From the NCBI GenBank assembly GCA_025786725.1, contig JAHLTZ010000048.1, forward strand, positions 1 to 64,000: 64,000 nt of DNA, in the 5' to 3' direction. Shown here piece after piece: positions 49,770 through 61,391 of the stretch. The DNA is from Syncephalis fuscata. Its lineage: Eukaryota; Zoopagomycota; Zoopagomycetes; Zoopagales; Piptocephalidaceae. Below the pieces are notes generated by a model. That model searched no databases and was not told the origin of the DNA. It saw nothing but the letters and a program-made list of their open reading frames with translations. The position numbers were made by a program, and so were the translations under genes. How positions within the stretch are numbered: position 1 is the stretch's first letter; each line of letters starts with the position of its first letter.

Positions 49770-51417
49770 ATGACTAATAACGAGGCCAAAAACGCCGTCT
49801 GGCTTAGCATCGTTGCCTACCCCTCATAATTAGCGATACTAACACATGCGTAGAGTGTGGTGAATTCACCGAGCTTCCATCCACTAATAAAGATGCGGAT
49901 ACTCGCAAAACATGCTTTATTTGTTTGGAAAAGCTAGTCAAGTCTACACAACTTGTAGACGGCCACGTTGGGTACTCAGGCCCCGGACTACCTTGTCAGT
50001 CGCTTAAATGTGGCCATACTTACTGCACGCCATGTCTTGCAACTTATCTGAAGATTAAGTTACGTGGCTTTAGCAACCCCTTTCCGCTCTACTGTCCTCA
50101 GTCGAACTGTCCGTGTGAGGTAGCCGACAGCCAGATTGTCGATATCTTATCGGGTTCTGACTATGATCTATGGAAGAGCAAAAGGGCCGAGAGTGATATG
50201 CGCAATAAAGTACTACTAATCAATGAAATGGATAGCACTACTAATGATAATGCTTATAGATCTATTGTCCAAACAAGAGATGCAGCATTCTAATCGATAT
50301 CAATGCTATCTCTAGTATTGATGGCAGTTTGACCATGTGTTCTAGCTGCCATCATGCCATTTGTATTCACTGCAAAGTTCTTTGGCACAACGGTAAAATA
50401 CATTATGCCATTATTACAGGTTATTTACCATTTCTATATAATTATACTGGCCATTTAGGATATTCATGCAAGCCTATGAAAAACTAGAGATGCACGGGGA
50501 GAGTAACGAAGACAGTGCTGTTTTGTATATGGCAACAGAAGAGAATTGGTGCCGCTGTTTTAATTGCAAAACACTAATTGAATTAAAAGAAGGCAGCAAT
50601 CATATTACATGTCGATGTGGCACTCAATTGTAAGTTAGCTATATTTAATTTAATAATCGATTGATAGTTATATAATATCTAGATGTTATCGATGCAATGG
50701 ACCATGGGACAGTTTTTCTCGTCAATGTGGTAGACATCAATGTCCTTTATGGGATAAAGAAGTGGCCAAAAACGAACAACGCTGTGATCAATTAAATAAT
50801 GGCAGTTCAACGAATGCTATTTTGAATGTCACGATAAACACTAATAGTAGCGATACAAAGATAGACATACCAACAAAAGTAGTAGAGACAAGTGTATCTA
50901 CAAAAAATAGTGTTGATAGAGAATTACAGCCACAAACAACTCTACCAGAACCCATAAAAGAACAACCTAAAGCTTTAAAACAACAGTTCCAGAGTTTTAT
51001 CCATGCATGTATTGCACTAAAGTTTTCGTTTCTATGGAAACACTTAATGCCCACATGGATAATACTCAACAGCACAGCGTTTATCGCTGTTGTGGTGCGA
51101 TATTTCCAAATCTTGCTACTATGGAGTCACATCAGGTTGAAGCAAAATGTCAACCAAAAAACTGTATCAACATTCGACCTGAAATTAAGATATCAGATGT
51201 ACGTAATGGCTCGACTAAAAACCGTCGCGACTGGTTTTACAACAAAATTATTCTGCTTCAATGCTGTTACTGTTCAGTAAAGTTTTCTTCGCCAGAAGCA
51301 CTAGAAACCCATCTTCGTACGACAACCAGTCACAACGTTTATTACTGCTGCAAACGATTCTTCCTTGATAAATCGTCTATACAACAACACCGAAAAGGAA
51401 GCACATGCAAGAACTGA
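49770..51417 (+). CDS. RBR-type E3 ubiquitin ligase with C-terminal C2H2-like fingers
   Basis: RING-between-RING ligases take ubiquitin from an E2 onto a RING2 cysteine and then to substrate. RING1 is visible as CFICLEKL, then LKCGHTYCTPCLATYL and YCPQSNCPCEV. The IBR segment has MCSSCHHAICIHCKVLWHN. RING2 follows as NWCRCFNCKTLIELKEGSNH with ITCRCG, the third cysteine cluster continuing in LCYRCNG. A linker rich in Thr/Ser leads to two C-x2-C...H finger-like units (YPCMYCTKVF, LLQCCYCSVKF). One extra base is needed at about 49820, 50288 and 50995, so the gene is broken as given. Introns are seen near 50393-50460 and 50632-50683. The exact start is uncertain because in-frame ATGs also occur upstream (from 49590). 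Confidence 0.7.
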
Positions 51418-52330
51418 TGACCAAGCTTAAAGCAGTAGCTAAAGACTAAGTTTCATCATTGTTTATATCGATTGATTGAAATGATCTACGCGATTTAAAT
51501 AAATGAATATCAATTTAGTACTTTATAAAATAACATTGACTCTATCTAATTTAATTTGTATATTATCATTTTACTTTTATTAATGTGCTGTATTATTTTT
51601 CATTAATAATAATAACATTGGTTTATTTATCTGCTATAACATACTATTTAAACAAATACGGTTTAATGCGATATAGATTTGTTTACCTTTACAAGTCTTT
51701 ATCAATATTGAATAAACACATGCACCAAATGAAATTGATATGATAGCTGCAATTTGAATACTAATTCATAATAAATAAATAATAATACTCTTGTCGAAAT
51801 ATAGAATGCGTATTTTACGCTATTATTATATCACTTAATAGTTTGCTACTACGAAGCATAACAAAACAATATATACATTTAGTGTTATTAATTGTTAATT
51901 ATTTAGTATTAATTTGTGTTAATCCAGCATAGTGACTAATTCATAATAACTATTAATTAATAAATTATGTTTGATTAATTCGAAAAAGACTGATATCTAC
52001 GTGTTTATTCATTATCGTAAATAATGTGGAAATAATATGAAGCTGAATCGATTAACATTCAAACAATCAATGTAAAGTATGAATAGTAAACGATTGGTGT
52101 TATTATCGGAACATTACGGATAAAAGAAGGCAAGGTAAAGGCGAGTAACAAAGACCATGGTTGTAAAGGATTTCCGTAGAACATGGAAAGGGAGGAGGAT
52201 GAAGAAAGCTAATAAACAATACGACTAGCTTGCAATAACTATCTGGCATAATCTAATCAATTGACCAGATAGATAGATGGAGGATAGACAAATAGATAGA
52301 CAAGTAAACGAGTAAATAAGTAATCAATGT
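51418..52330. other. AT-rich intergenic region
   Basis: No gene, RNA or repeat recognised. Both flanking genes end here (convergent), so it is shared 3' flank; AATAAA-like signals are frequent in both orientations. Confidence 0.4.
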
Positions 52331-53698
52331 TTAAGCGCGTACATCAATCTTCAAAAGAGCACGCAGATTGCTGCTGTACATCTCGTTAATGAGCATCTTG
52401 TCACCGGTCGATGGTAGTAGCTGACTTGGAGCAGCAGCCATAGAAGCAGATTGTTGCCATTCAGGCAATGGTGTCTGGTGCAGTGGCTGTTGTGGCTGTT
52501 GATGATGGTGGTGGTGGAAATGATACGGCTCCTGAGCTTGAGACATGGTATTCGCTGGCTGGCCAACATAGAATGGATCGCATGGATAAGATGCCGCCGG
52601 CACCGATTGTCTAGGTGGCGGCAGCGTATATGAAGTAGCCGTGGCTGTTTGGGCTGCTTTGCCATATGGATGATTAGCATTGCTACCACGTAGCATGTCC
52701 AATAGTTCACGTGAACGCATGCGCAATGCATCGGTGTTGTCAAAGCTCGCTACCGAGTCTGATGACGACGACGACGACGCTGGCATCGATGTGCTGTACT
52801 CGTTGCTATTAGCAAACAAGTCGGCACCAGACATAGCACGGGTCGGCGATGGTGGTGCACTATAGCCACTGTACTGATGCAGTGACGTCGTAGACGATGC
52901 AGGCGAAAGAGACGGTACTGGACCTGAGTTGGTGCCATTGCTATTCAGCAAAATATCCGGCATAGGCAAACGGGATGCGGCGGGCGAGTTACTGAAGGTA
53001 GGACCGGCATAAGCATGATCGCGTGTTGGTTTGCTAGGTGGCGATGCGGCTACAGGCGATGCACGCTGCTGTTGCTTAATAGGCAATGCTGGCGATTGAC
53101 CAACTGTGGCAATATCTTGATGACGCTGTAATATAACAATTGGAGTGGTGGACGACTGCTTTGAAGCAGAGGATGGCGTCACAGCTGGGGGTGAACGACG
53201 TGCTTTACGTTGTGGTGTAGCAGGTGCAGCTCCATTCTGGCCATGATTATTGGCACGAGGGGTCGTCGACTGTTTGGCACGAGTGTGTTTAGATGCTGCT
53301 TTTGGCGTGGCGGGCAAGTTTTGAACAGCTGTTGTTGCCGCAGCCATCGATGCCATGGCAGCAGTCAGCTTGCTCTTTACCTTGCTCGATGTGATGTTAT
53401 CAGTCGATACTGTCACATTATCCAATGGCTTTTTATCTGAACGAGCACGTGTACGTTTAGGACGATCAGCAGCATTATCTTTACCATTCTTGTTGTTACA
53501 AGGACGTGGGCCTTTCGTGGCAGTAAGATCGGTGGCAGATGCACTCTTCTTTCGAGAAGTAACTTGGACCGAAGCGGAACCATCGGCAATAGCTTTGGTT
53601 GAATCCGTCTTTGATTTACGTTGACCATTTATCGATTTAGCAGACGGCGCGGCCGACTTTGCCACAATACCGATAGGTGCAGATGTGCGGGGAGGCAT
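52331..53698 (-). CDS. Low-complexity Ser/Pro/Ala-rich basic protein
   Basis: A single-exon frame of 455 residues from the ATG at 53698 (MPPRTSAPIGIVAKSA) to TAA. The N-terminal third is Lys/Arg-rich with several SRKKSA, PKRTRARSDKK and PQRKARRSP patches, which could be nuclear localisation signals. The middle is Ser/Pro-rich with many SP/TP sites. Short non-random motifs are MPDILLNSNG, RSRELLDMLRG and the C-terminal GDKMLINEMYSSNLRALLKI, which looks like a helical binding motif. The region also has a His run (HFHHHHHQQP). No domain recognised; a transcription or mRNA-related regulator is only a guess. An in-frame upstream extension to 53779 is open but less likely. Confidence 0.6.
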   Translation of the reverse strand: MPPRTSAPIGIVAKSAAPSAKSINGQRKSKTDSTKAIADGSASVQVTSRKKSASATDLTATKGPRPCNNKNGKDNAADRPKRTRARSDKKPLDNVTVSTDNITSSKVKSKLTAAMASMAAATTAVQNLPATPKAASKHTRAKQSTTPRANNHGQNGAAPATPQRKARRSPPAVTPSSASKQSSTTPIVILQRHQDIATVGQSPALPIKQQQRASPVAASPPSKPTRDHAYAGPTFSNSPAASRLPMPDILLNSNGTNSGPVPSLSPASSTTSLHQYSGYSAPPSPTRAMSGADLFANSNEYSTSMPASSSSSSDSVASFDNTDALRMRSRELLDMLRGSNANHPYGKAAQTATATSYTLPPPRQSVPAASYPCDPFYVGQPANTMSQAQEPYHFHHHHHQQPQQPLHQTPLPEWQQSASMAAAPSQLLPSTGDKMLINEMYSSNLRALLKIDVRA

Positions 53699-56600
53699 GT
53701 TGTGAGGTCGTAGAGTACACAGATGACAAAGAACCGAAAGTTCAACAATTACAAGCACCGATCCGTAGCGGCAAATCAAGCAAACAAAGTTGGCAGTAGT
53801 AGTAGTAGTAGTAAAAGAGTGACAATAAAGATATTACACGCCTATAATAAACAGGCGAATAAACAGAACGGAAGCACAAGGTAGACACACAGGCGCAAAC
53901 ACAGACCAAAAAAACTATAGTATAAGTGAAAAAGCAAACAAGGATGCTAATAAATGAGCACGGCAAATAACGAACAACTCGGTTGAAAAAGATATACGAG
54001 TTGATACAGAGACTGCCAATGCAAAATAGTGTATAGAAATGTGGTCTGTGAATCAGATAAAATACGAGAAAGCGTAAGTGAGTAAGTGCAAGTGCGTGCC
54101 GTTGAAAATGTATCACATAAAACAATCCAATTGACGTAGACTGTGTTGAATATCCGTGATGACGTCAATGATGGTTACAAAGATGGTCGTCGTCGTCGTA
54201 GTTATATTGTTGTTGTTGTTGTTGTTGATATTATAATCAACTTCAGATAAAAATATCAGTAATCGGTGCAGCCAGGCGTGGTAATATCAGTACGGAATAA
54301 AGAGCTGAATATCCGACAAATCCACGTGAGAATAGATGCAACAGAATAGTTAATAAAAGGCCCAAAAGTACCAATGGATAGCTGCGTGCAATACGAGGCT
54401 AGTCAGCAAATGTGTGGTCAAAATGCGATCGTTACAAAGGCGTCGGGGCCAGCACAGCGGGCGATAATATTCTTATAAAATGCGCAAAAACAAAAAATGA
54501 AAACGTATGCTGCGAGCAAAGATATGTATAGCTGTGGTAAATGCCAAAGGTTATTAGGCGTTAACGAATACAACTAAAGAGAAATGCTACTATGTACACA
54601 GCAAAACGAAACGAGAGAAAGAAGCAGCAAGTGTGGTTGGTTGGTTGGTTGGGTATTTGTGTGTGTATATGTGTGTGTGTGTGTGTGGATAAATAGGCAA
54701 CAAACCAAACTGGTTGCTAACAAGCACTAGTACAATATGTGTGTGTCGGCACCCAAATAGAAAAGAAGCCTAGACACCACGGGCCAAGCCGGGAGCAGAA
54801 GCGTATGTTTAAAAAACGAAGCTTAACGAAAGAATAGAGTCGACTATAACGATAGATCGACGATAACGTTTACAGTAGATGTGGTAGAACTGTAGATCGA
54901 GAGAAGGAGCATACACTCAGTAATACGAGGTGATGATCCGTACTAATTGCTGCTGCTATTGTTGCTACTGGTACTCTGTTGCTACTGCAATCAATCACCA
55001 AGCTCTCTAAGGATGTATGCTATATCACGTGCACTAAGAAAAGGCGAGCGTAGAAGCCAAAAAATGATGGCAAACAACGAGGAAATCAACGAAAGTAAAA
55101 CGCACGCACAAAACAAGTCAAACGAAGAACGTAGAGAGTGAGAGTGAGAGTGAGGTGAGTCAAGGTAAAGGAGACACAATCAGTTTAAAGTAGTAGTAGT
55201 AGTAGGTAGTAGTAAGTAGTAGTAAGTAGTAGTAGAGTAGTAGTAGTAGTAATAGAGTGTTAAAAAGGATAAAACCTAATGAGCAATCATAGAGAAAGTA
55301 AGAATGTGTGCGTATGGGAACGTACGAAAGAAAGAAAAGAGAAAGGGGCAGAAACCAAAGGCGTTGTGGTGTGTGTCTCGGGTAGAAATAGCAGTATCAA
55401 ATACGTGAATAGAGAAAAGGGGTAGATGCATCATGCTTATTGGTCAGTGGGTAATATGTGTGTGTGTGTGTGTGTGTGTGAATGAGTAATTGAATGGCTG
55501 ATAAATTCACTCCATCTAGTTATTGTGTGTATGTATGGTGTGTATGTATATGTATGGTGTGTATGTGTATATGTATAGTGTCATGCGACTTGGTACAAAC
55601 AAGGCTGTTTCCACCCTTGCATGTCCATTAGGCCTTCTCTCCGTTCATTTATTCTATTGTCACGTTGCTTGCTGACGCTCTCACTTGCTCTCTTTTCCGT
55701 TTGGTCCATTGCTCTTTCCCCACAGTATTGAGACAGTGCATGTAAGATTTAGAAACAACTACAAACAGGATAGCTACCTCGTCTCAAATAGAGAATAGAG
55801 GGCTATTAGAAAGGGGCCTATGCTTTATCCATCGCTATACCAATATGTCAATAAACGTGCTGACCCGTTACAAGTTGTATATGCCGATGGCTCATTTCGG
55901 ATCAACGCTCAAGGTGTTATTCCGCTTCCGTAGTGTTAGTAGTTGGCGTGTGATACGAATGAGATAGAAAATATAATTGTCAAATCAAGATAAGTTTTAT
56001 TTATAGATAAATAATAATCTATATTGTATATTGTATATTGTATATTCTAGAAATAATTACTAGAAAAAATGTACTCGTAAACGCCAATTATTAGGTATTT
56101 GGTACAATAGAACCAGTACCAAAATACTGATACAATAGGTACAAATTACACACATAGTAGAAGATTGGTTACACATCGGCTTTATAGTTATAGCGACTTT
56201 GAGCTACAGTTTAACATTTAACACTATTAACTAGGAATTCAGATTGTTTCTGTTGGTGGCTGAATGATTATATTAAATTAATAAACTAAAAGATGTGTAA
56301 TAGTAATATATTATTATTATTAGAGTAAAATAGTTTATAAATGTTTGATGCGGTGGAGTTATTATTACTCCTGTTACTATTATTGCTCCTATTGTTATTA
56401 CTCCTATTGCTATTATTGCTCTTATTATTACTACTTCTATTAATATAAATGTTATTATTGTAGTATAGTGGAAATAAACGACAGAATGAATGAAATAGAA
56501 TAAAAATGAAATTATCAAAAAAATAAAGTGGCGATGATTGTAATAATAGCAATAAAAAACTACGCGTGCTTATTTCTTCACCCAAAATTGAATGAATCTT

Positions 56601-56705
56601 TACAAATATTCTAATGATTTACGAACAACAGAAACATAGAACAACAATAGATATGCATAATAGTTCAATCCATTAATGGCGACAGTGGTGTCATTATTGT
56701 TCTTG
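53699..56705. other. Three-kilobase region rich in microsatellites
   Basis: Upstream of the Ser/Pro-rich protein gene. Contents: purine-rich sequence, GTT runs at about 54205-54225, GGTTGGTTGG at 54634-54652, (GT)n near 54675 and 55458, and a (TAG)n/(AGT)n tract at 55190-55256. A 37-codon frame at 55820-55933 (MLYPSLYQYVNKRADP...YADGSFRINAQG) stands out for its balanced composition but has no known match. Bases 56286-56580 are AT-rich with triplet runs. The region looks like a long regulatory and leader sequence rather than a gene. Confidence 0.45.
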
Positions 56706-58749
56706 CTATTGCTGTTGTGAATGGTGCGACATAGAATGAAGTCGAAGCATTCTTTCTTCTTCAGGTGAAGGCGTGCGTGGCACTGTAGTGTTGCCATGAT
56801 TGTTATTGTTATTACTGCTGCTATTCGTAGTGCTGCTATGATGGTTTATAATTGTTGTTGGTGTCATCATAGAAGTATTTGTAGTTGTAGTGGTGGTAGT
56901 GGGCATAGGTGTTGAGGCAATACGACGGAATGGTGCAGACATACTCATATCTACGCCGGTTTCTTCTTCCGGTGTAGCTAATAGTGAAGACAATGCGCCA
57001 TATGTATCTGATAGTCCAGGTTGTTGCTGTTGCTGTTGTTGTTGGCTACTTGCTGACCAACGTTGCAATGTACGAGCAATGGATGCAGCATGGCTACTAC
57101 TATTGTTGTTATTACTTTGTACTTCAGATGGAATGGTGGGTAATGTCGTGGTCGACATTGAACGTAGACGAGTCGATGTAGGGGCAGATACAGATGATGA
57201 TGATGATGACGATGAAAGTGTAATAATGGGTGTATTACGTTGACTATTTAAATTACGTTGTTGCTGTAAAGCTCGAATATGTTGTTGGCGCTGTTCAATT
57301 GTTTGTTGATTCAACAATTGAAGTAGTCGTCTCCGTGTGGCATCAGCACGCTCTTGATGACCAGCTACACCGCCACTATTGCTATTAGGCGTAGTAGCAG
57401 CTGTTGTGGTAGCTGGTGTTGTACTAGCACTATCTAAGCCTTGGATAGGAAACTCGGGCATTGTTTCGGCAAATGGTGATGGCAGTGGAAATGCTGCCGA
57501 TCCAAAGTTTGAGTTAAAGTTTGGCAACGATGGAAACGGTACATGTGGATTGCCAGGCTCATAGAGTGGCGTATTAGCAAGACTGGTACTGGCACTAGTA
57601 TTGGCACTGGTACTTGTATTGCTATTGGCATGAAGACTGGGTGGTGCACCTGCCACAACTGATGACCGACGACGGGCCCGTATTAATGGATGTCGGAAAG
57701 CAGCAGCCGCAGCGGCAATGGCTACTGGATTGGGTTCGCCCAAGGGTGGTGTGGCCGAACTTGCACCTAAATTAGGTGAGGCAATAGCCGAGTTGTGGCC
57801 ACTATTGTCGCCGGGTACATCAAGCATATGAGATCCACTTCCACCTCCATTGGCTCCAGTATTGCCTAGTCGAGATAATACGCGTAGAAATGGCGATGAA
57901 GCAGTCGATGTGGGCCGTGTTGGTGCTGCACTGGTATCGGCGCTAGATGGATGCGATGAGTGATGGCCTGATTCACTTGCCATACTATCTCGTCGACTGG
58001 CCAGTGTTGAACGCCATGGCCGAACTGTACCCGATCGAGATAAACGTGGCATATTGGCCCAGTTCACATATCGTTCATCGTTATTGGCACTGCTGCTCTG
58101 TTGTTGTTGTTGTCCATCTGTATCCAATTCTAGCCACTCGGCCAATTCATCTGCTGTCACGCTAAACGGCATCTCCATAACCGGTGATGATATTGATGTT
58201 ACCTCTTCATGAAGTGCTTCGGTTAGTTGGCGCAATAACGTATAAGAGTCGCTATTACTATTACTGCTACTATTGCCGTTGTTGTTGCTATTCTGATTAA
58301 TATTGCTTAGTGTGTTACGACGCAAAGCAGCTAATGAACCGGTATCAGTGGTGGAATAACCACGTAGACGATTTTGTGCATCAGGATAAGGTGATGCACG
58401 GTAGCGTGTCTTGCGATGTCGGCGATATACTTCCTGTTGTAGTTATTAAAAATTATGCAATTAATATGCTATTTGCTAATAGATAAATGACTATTTACCT
58501 TGACAAAATTATCAAAAGCCCGGCGAATTGAACGGTCATTTTCATCAAATGAAGTAACAAAGGCTTCAAAGTTAAAATCATGCTATACATAATACATTTA
58601 TCGTTAATATACATAACCATTAGTATGCCAGCTATATCCATTCTATTTACCTGATTGTCGCGGATAATTTGACTCATCGACTCTTGAAACAGCGTCTTCA
58701 CCTTGCATAGTAGATCATTCTCGTAAGCAGATTGCGACCAACGACCCAT
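56706..58749 (-). CDS. Low-complexity protein with conserved-looking N-terminus
   Basis: Three exons: 58651-58749, 58499-58582 and 56706-58433, about 636 residues, joined in frame. The first two exons encode a compact helical segment (MGRWSQSAYENDLLCKVKTL, then FEAFVTSFDENDRSIRRAFD) that is unlike the rest and may be a folded interaction domain. The remaining 570 residues are rich in Ser, Asn, Thr, Gln and Pro, with polyglutamine, polyserine, polythreonine and polyasparagine runs, and a coiled stretch (RRRLLQLLNQQTIEQRQQHI). A tail motif PRTPSPEEERMLRLHSMSH is charged. Family not recognised. The extreme repeat content suggests length variation between strains. Confidence 0.6.
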
Positions 58750-59795
58750 GCTGTAGCAATTCTCACTTGTTTAATTGTTAATTTGTACGAGTACGCGTGG
58801 ATCGACACTCGTACAAGAACGTCGTATTGAGATGTTGTTGTTGTTGTTGTTGGTTGAAGATAGGAAACAGCTGGTGGTCTGGTCGTTAGAAAAAGCGTGC
58901 AAACCAGCGCATAGATAGAAAGTTCAGCGGTATGCAGTATCCTCGTCAAATGCAAACTACAAGTTTGTCAATATCATCCAAGGAAATCGTTGGAGGATCA
59001 GCATATACGTACCACAGTTTGCAATCGTAAGAGTAACAACGGCAAAACTAATACTAGAATAAAGAGCGCTAACAGATTGTTGTTATTTAGGTAGTCCAAA
59101 ATATGGCATGCCAGAGGAAAAAAGTGTTATGTGCGTGTGTGGTGAAAGTAAGTTGAAAAAATCCTTTGAAAAATGAAAAAGATAGCTTTTGTTGTGATGT
59201 GGCTGAATATGTATTTGTTTATGTGTGTATTATTTGTGTGTGTGTGTGTGGAGAAAAGTCGCTCTTTAGATATTAAAAGAAAAATTATGTTACAAATCAA
59301 AACTTATACAAACACACACACACACACTTGCATGCATATAGACAGTGCTGTTATGGCTATTATTTGATTCGCCTTAGCAACAATGAAAACCCGTCCAGTA
59401 AAATAAGATCACATTGGCTTGTATTAGCGTTCAGGTAGAAACGTGGTTATACTATATACAGAAGTATAGTCCCATGTATTTGCAGTCTACTTTGTAGAAA
59501 GGACCAAGTGGCTGGATGTTTTGTAAAAAGAAAATAATGTCCATTTTGAAACGACGGCCTTGATCAGAAATAACCTGTAACAATACTTGTTAATAAACAA
59601 TATTGATTGGCATTAGCCATTGGTTGTCCATTTAAAGACAATATTGGCCATAATTCTTGCTATCCAGTATTCTTAAAACTAAATTCATTATGGATATGAT
59701 CGATTAGTAAAAGTTTAAAGTAGCACATTCGATTGGTAATAGTTTATTTAAGCCATACTGTTGTTGTAACTATTGATCAATGACTGACTAGGCAA
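58750..59795. other. Intergenic region with an orphan exon-like frame
   Basis: CT/GT-rich leader of the low-complexity gene near 58750-58960, (GT)n and (CA)n tracts near 59235 and 59310. On the minus strand, 59452-59574 reads as 41 codons (GRRFKMDIIFFLQNIQPLGP...) after a good acceptor TTACAG and ends in TAG. It resembles a last exon of a small gene, but no upstream exon could be found before the proteasome gene. Left unassigned. Confidence 0.35.
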
Positions 59796-60991
59796 TTACT
59801 CAGTCTCCATTGGCGCAACATCGGTGGAGGCAGCGGCTGTTTCACCACGGGTCGGTGCAAGACGGGCCAAATAGTCGGTTAGAGCATCTCCTTCAATCAC
59901 TGTAAATGACTGGTCAATGCCAACATAGGCTACACTCGCGTTCTTTATATCTAGCGTCTTGTCTTGTTGTAACGTTGCTTGTAGTGCAGTTAATCCTTCA
60001 TGAATTAAAGTATCCAATGGGGCTATACAATAATACGTTCGTTAATTTATTTCATTATAATCAACCGCTAACATAAATACTAAAGTGTAAACACTTACCA
60101 TCGCTAAATTCTCATATTGTCGCTCCAAATATGTCTTGGCCGATTGACCTCGCGATCCAATGGCCATGGCGTAGTATTCAAAGTTATTGCCCGATGGCGA
60201 GCACTCAAATAGATGTGGACCCGTTTCCTAATTATTTTACAGTTAGTTAAAACATTTATTTCTAATTTATTTATACATTTTGACTGTATTATATTTACTA
60301 GCAATCTACTTACATCGCATCCAATGACCAATAGACCAACACCGTATGGACGACCACCATAATTCTGCGTGTTAACTTGTGCCTCTATTGCCGTATCGAT
60401 AATTAAAATAATAATAATAATAATGCATTTACTATTAACCACTTACTGTCGGCCAATGCTGATACAATTCGTCCTACTGGCAATGGTCGTTCAAATAGCA
60501 TTTTTGATCGCATTGCTTCTGTACGCATATAATTGCTAAATACCGTCCATAGATCAATGAATAAATATATGCGTAAATCTAGCTGCTTTGCCCTATCGTT
60601 CTTTGCTATCTATTTACCTAATAACGCGTGCATCTGAAGTTAGACCGGCAATAGCAATGCCCATATGGTTATCGATACGTAGAATCTTCTTCTGATAAGA
60701 GGCTAAATCACCTGGTGTTCGCTATACCGCCATACTTGTCAATAATGTAGCTTGTTATAGTAAAAGCCGATTCTAAGCGTCAGTTACCTTAACTGCTACC
60801 AAGACAGCATGCGTCTTAGAGCGCAGTCCTACAGCCGCAGAGCCCTGTTTCACCGCCTCCAATGCATACTCGACCTGATGAAGACGGCCCTGCGGACTCC
60901 ATACGGAGATGTCGCTATCGTACTGATTACGAAACTAAATAGCTTCTCTATCAATAACAATATAGCCACGATCGCTCATTAAACTTACCAT
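59796..60991 (-). CDS. PSMA1: Proteasome subunit alpha type-1
   Basis: One of seven alpha subunits forming the gate rings of the 20S proteasome. Exons: 60989-60991 (the ATG alone), 60788-60934, 60618-60721, 60447-60535, 60314-60384, 60099-60227 and 59796-60022, about 256 residues. The alpha-subunit signature is intact: [20 protein letters not shown] and [20 protein letters not shown]. Other family segments are [27 protein letters not shown] and [15 protein letters not shown]. The acidic C-terminus ([10 protein letters not shown]) is typical of alpha-1. The start codon is followed at once by the intron donor GTAAGT. One extra C is needed at 60019-60022 to keep the frame into the last exon. Divergent from the ABC transporter. 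Confidence 0.93.
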
Positions 60992-61391
60992 GTTTGCAAT
61001 AAAATAGTAGAACTACCAGGTACGCTGTTATAAACGGCAAAAAAACAATGACAATAGTAGTAAGATGGCCAAGAGTGACGACGACACGATAAATTGAACG
61101 GTGTTCAACAAACTGTGTGCGTCATCCTCGACAATAATATGACAGCAAGAACTGGCAATATTTCAACAGTTCTTACTTTAATCACCGGATAATTGACTGT
61201 GCTAACCAATAATAATAAATCTTGTCGTTTAACAAAAAACTGAGTCATACATCCAAAATTAATATTACGAATATTGTTGTCGTTTTTAGTATCAATATTA
61301 CTATCGCTTTTGTTGTTTCCAAGGCTTTAACAAGACATTGACTATCGATTTTCTGTTATATTCTTATCCAATTGTCAAATAGCAAGTATTC

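Noticed and set aside
54640-55500. Repeat array resembling CRISPR or telomere
   Set aside because: The tracts are simple GT, GGTT and TAG microsatellites without unique spacers or a consistent telomeric unit.
56890-57243. Plus-strand frame with cysteine and leucine runs
   Set aside because: Antisense of polyglutamine and polyasparagine codons in the minus-strand gene.
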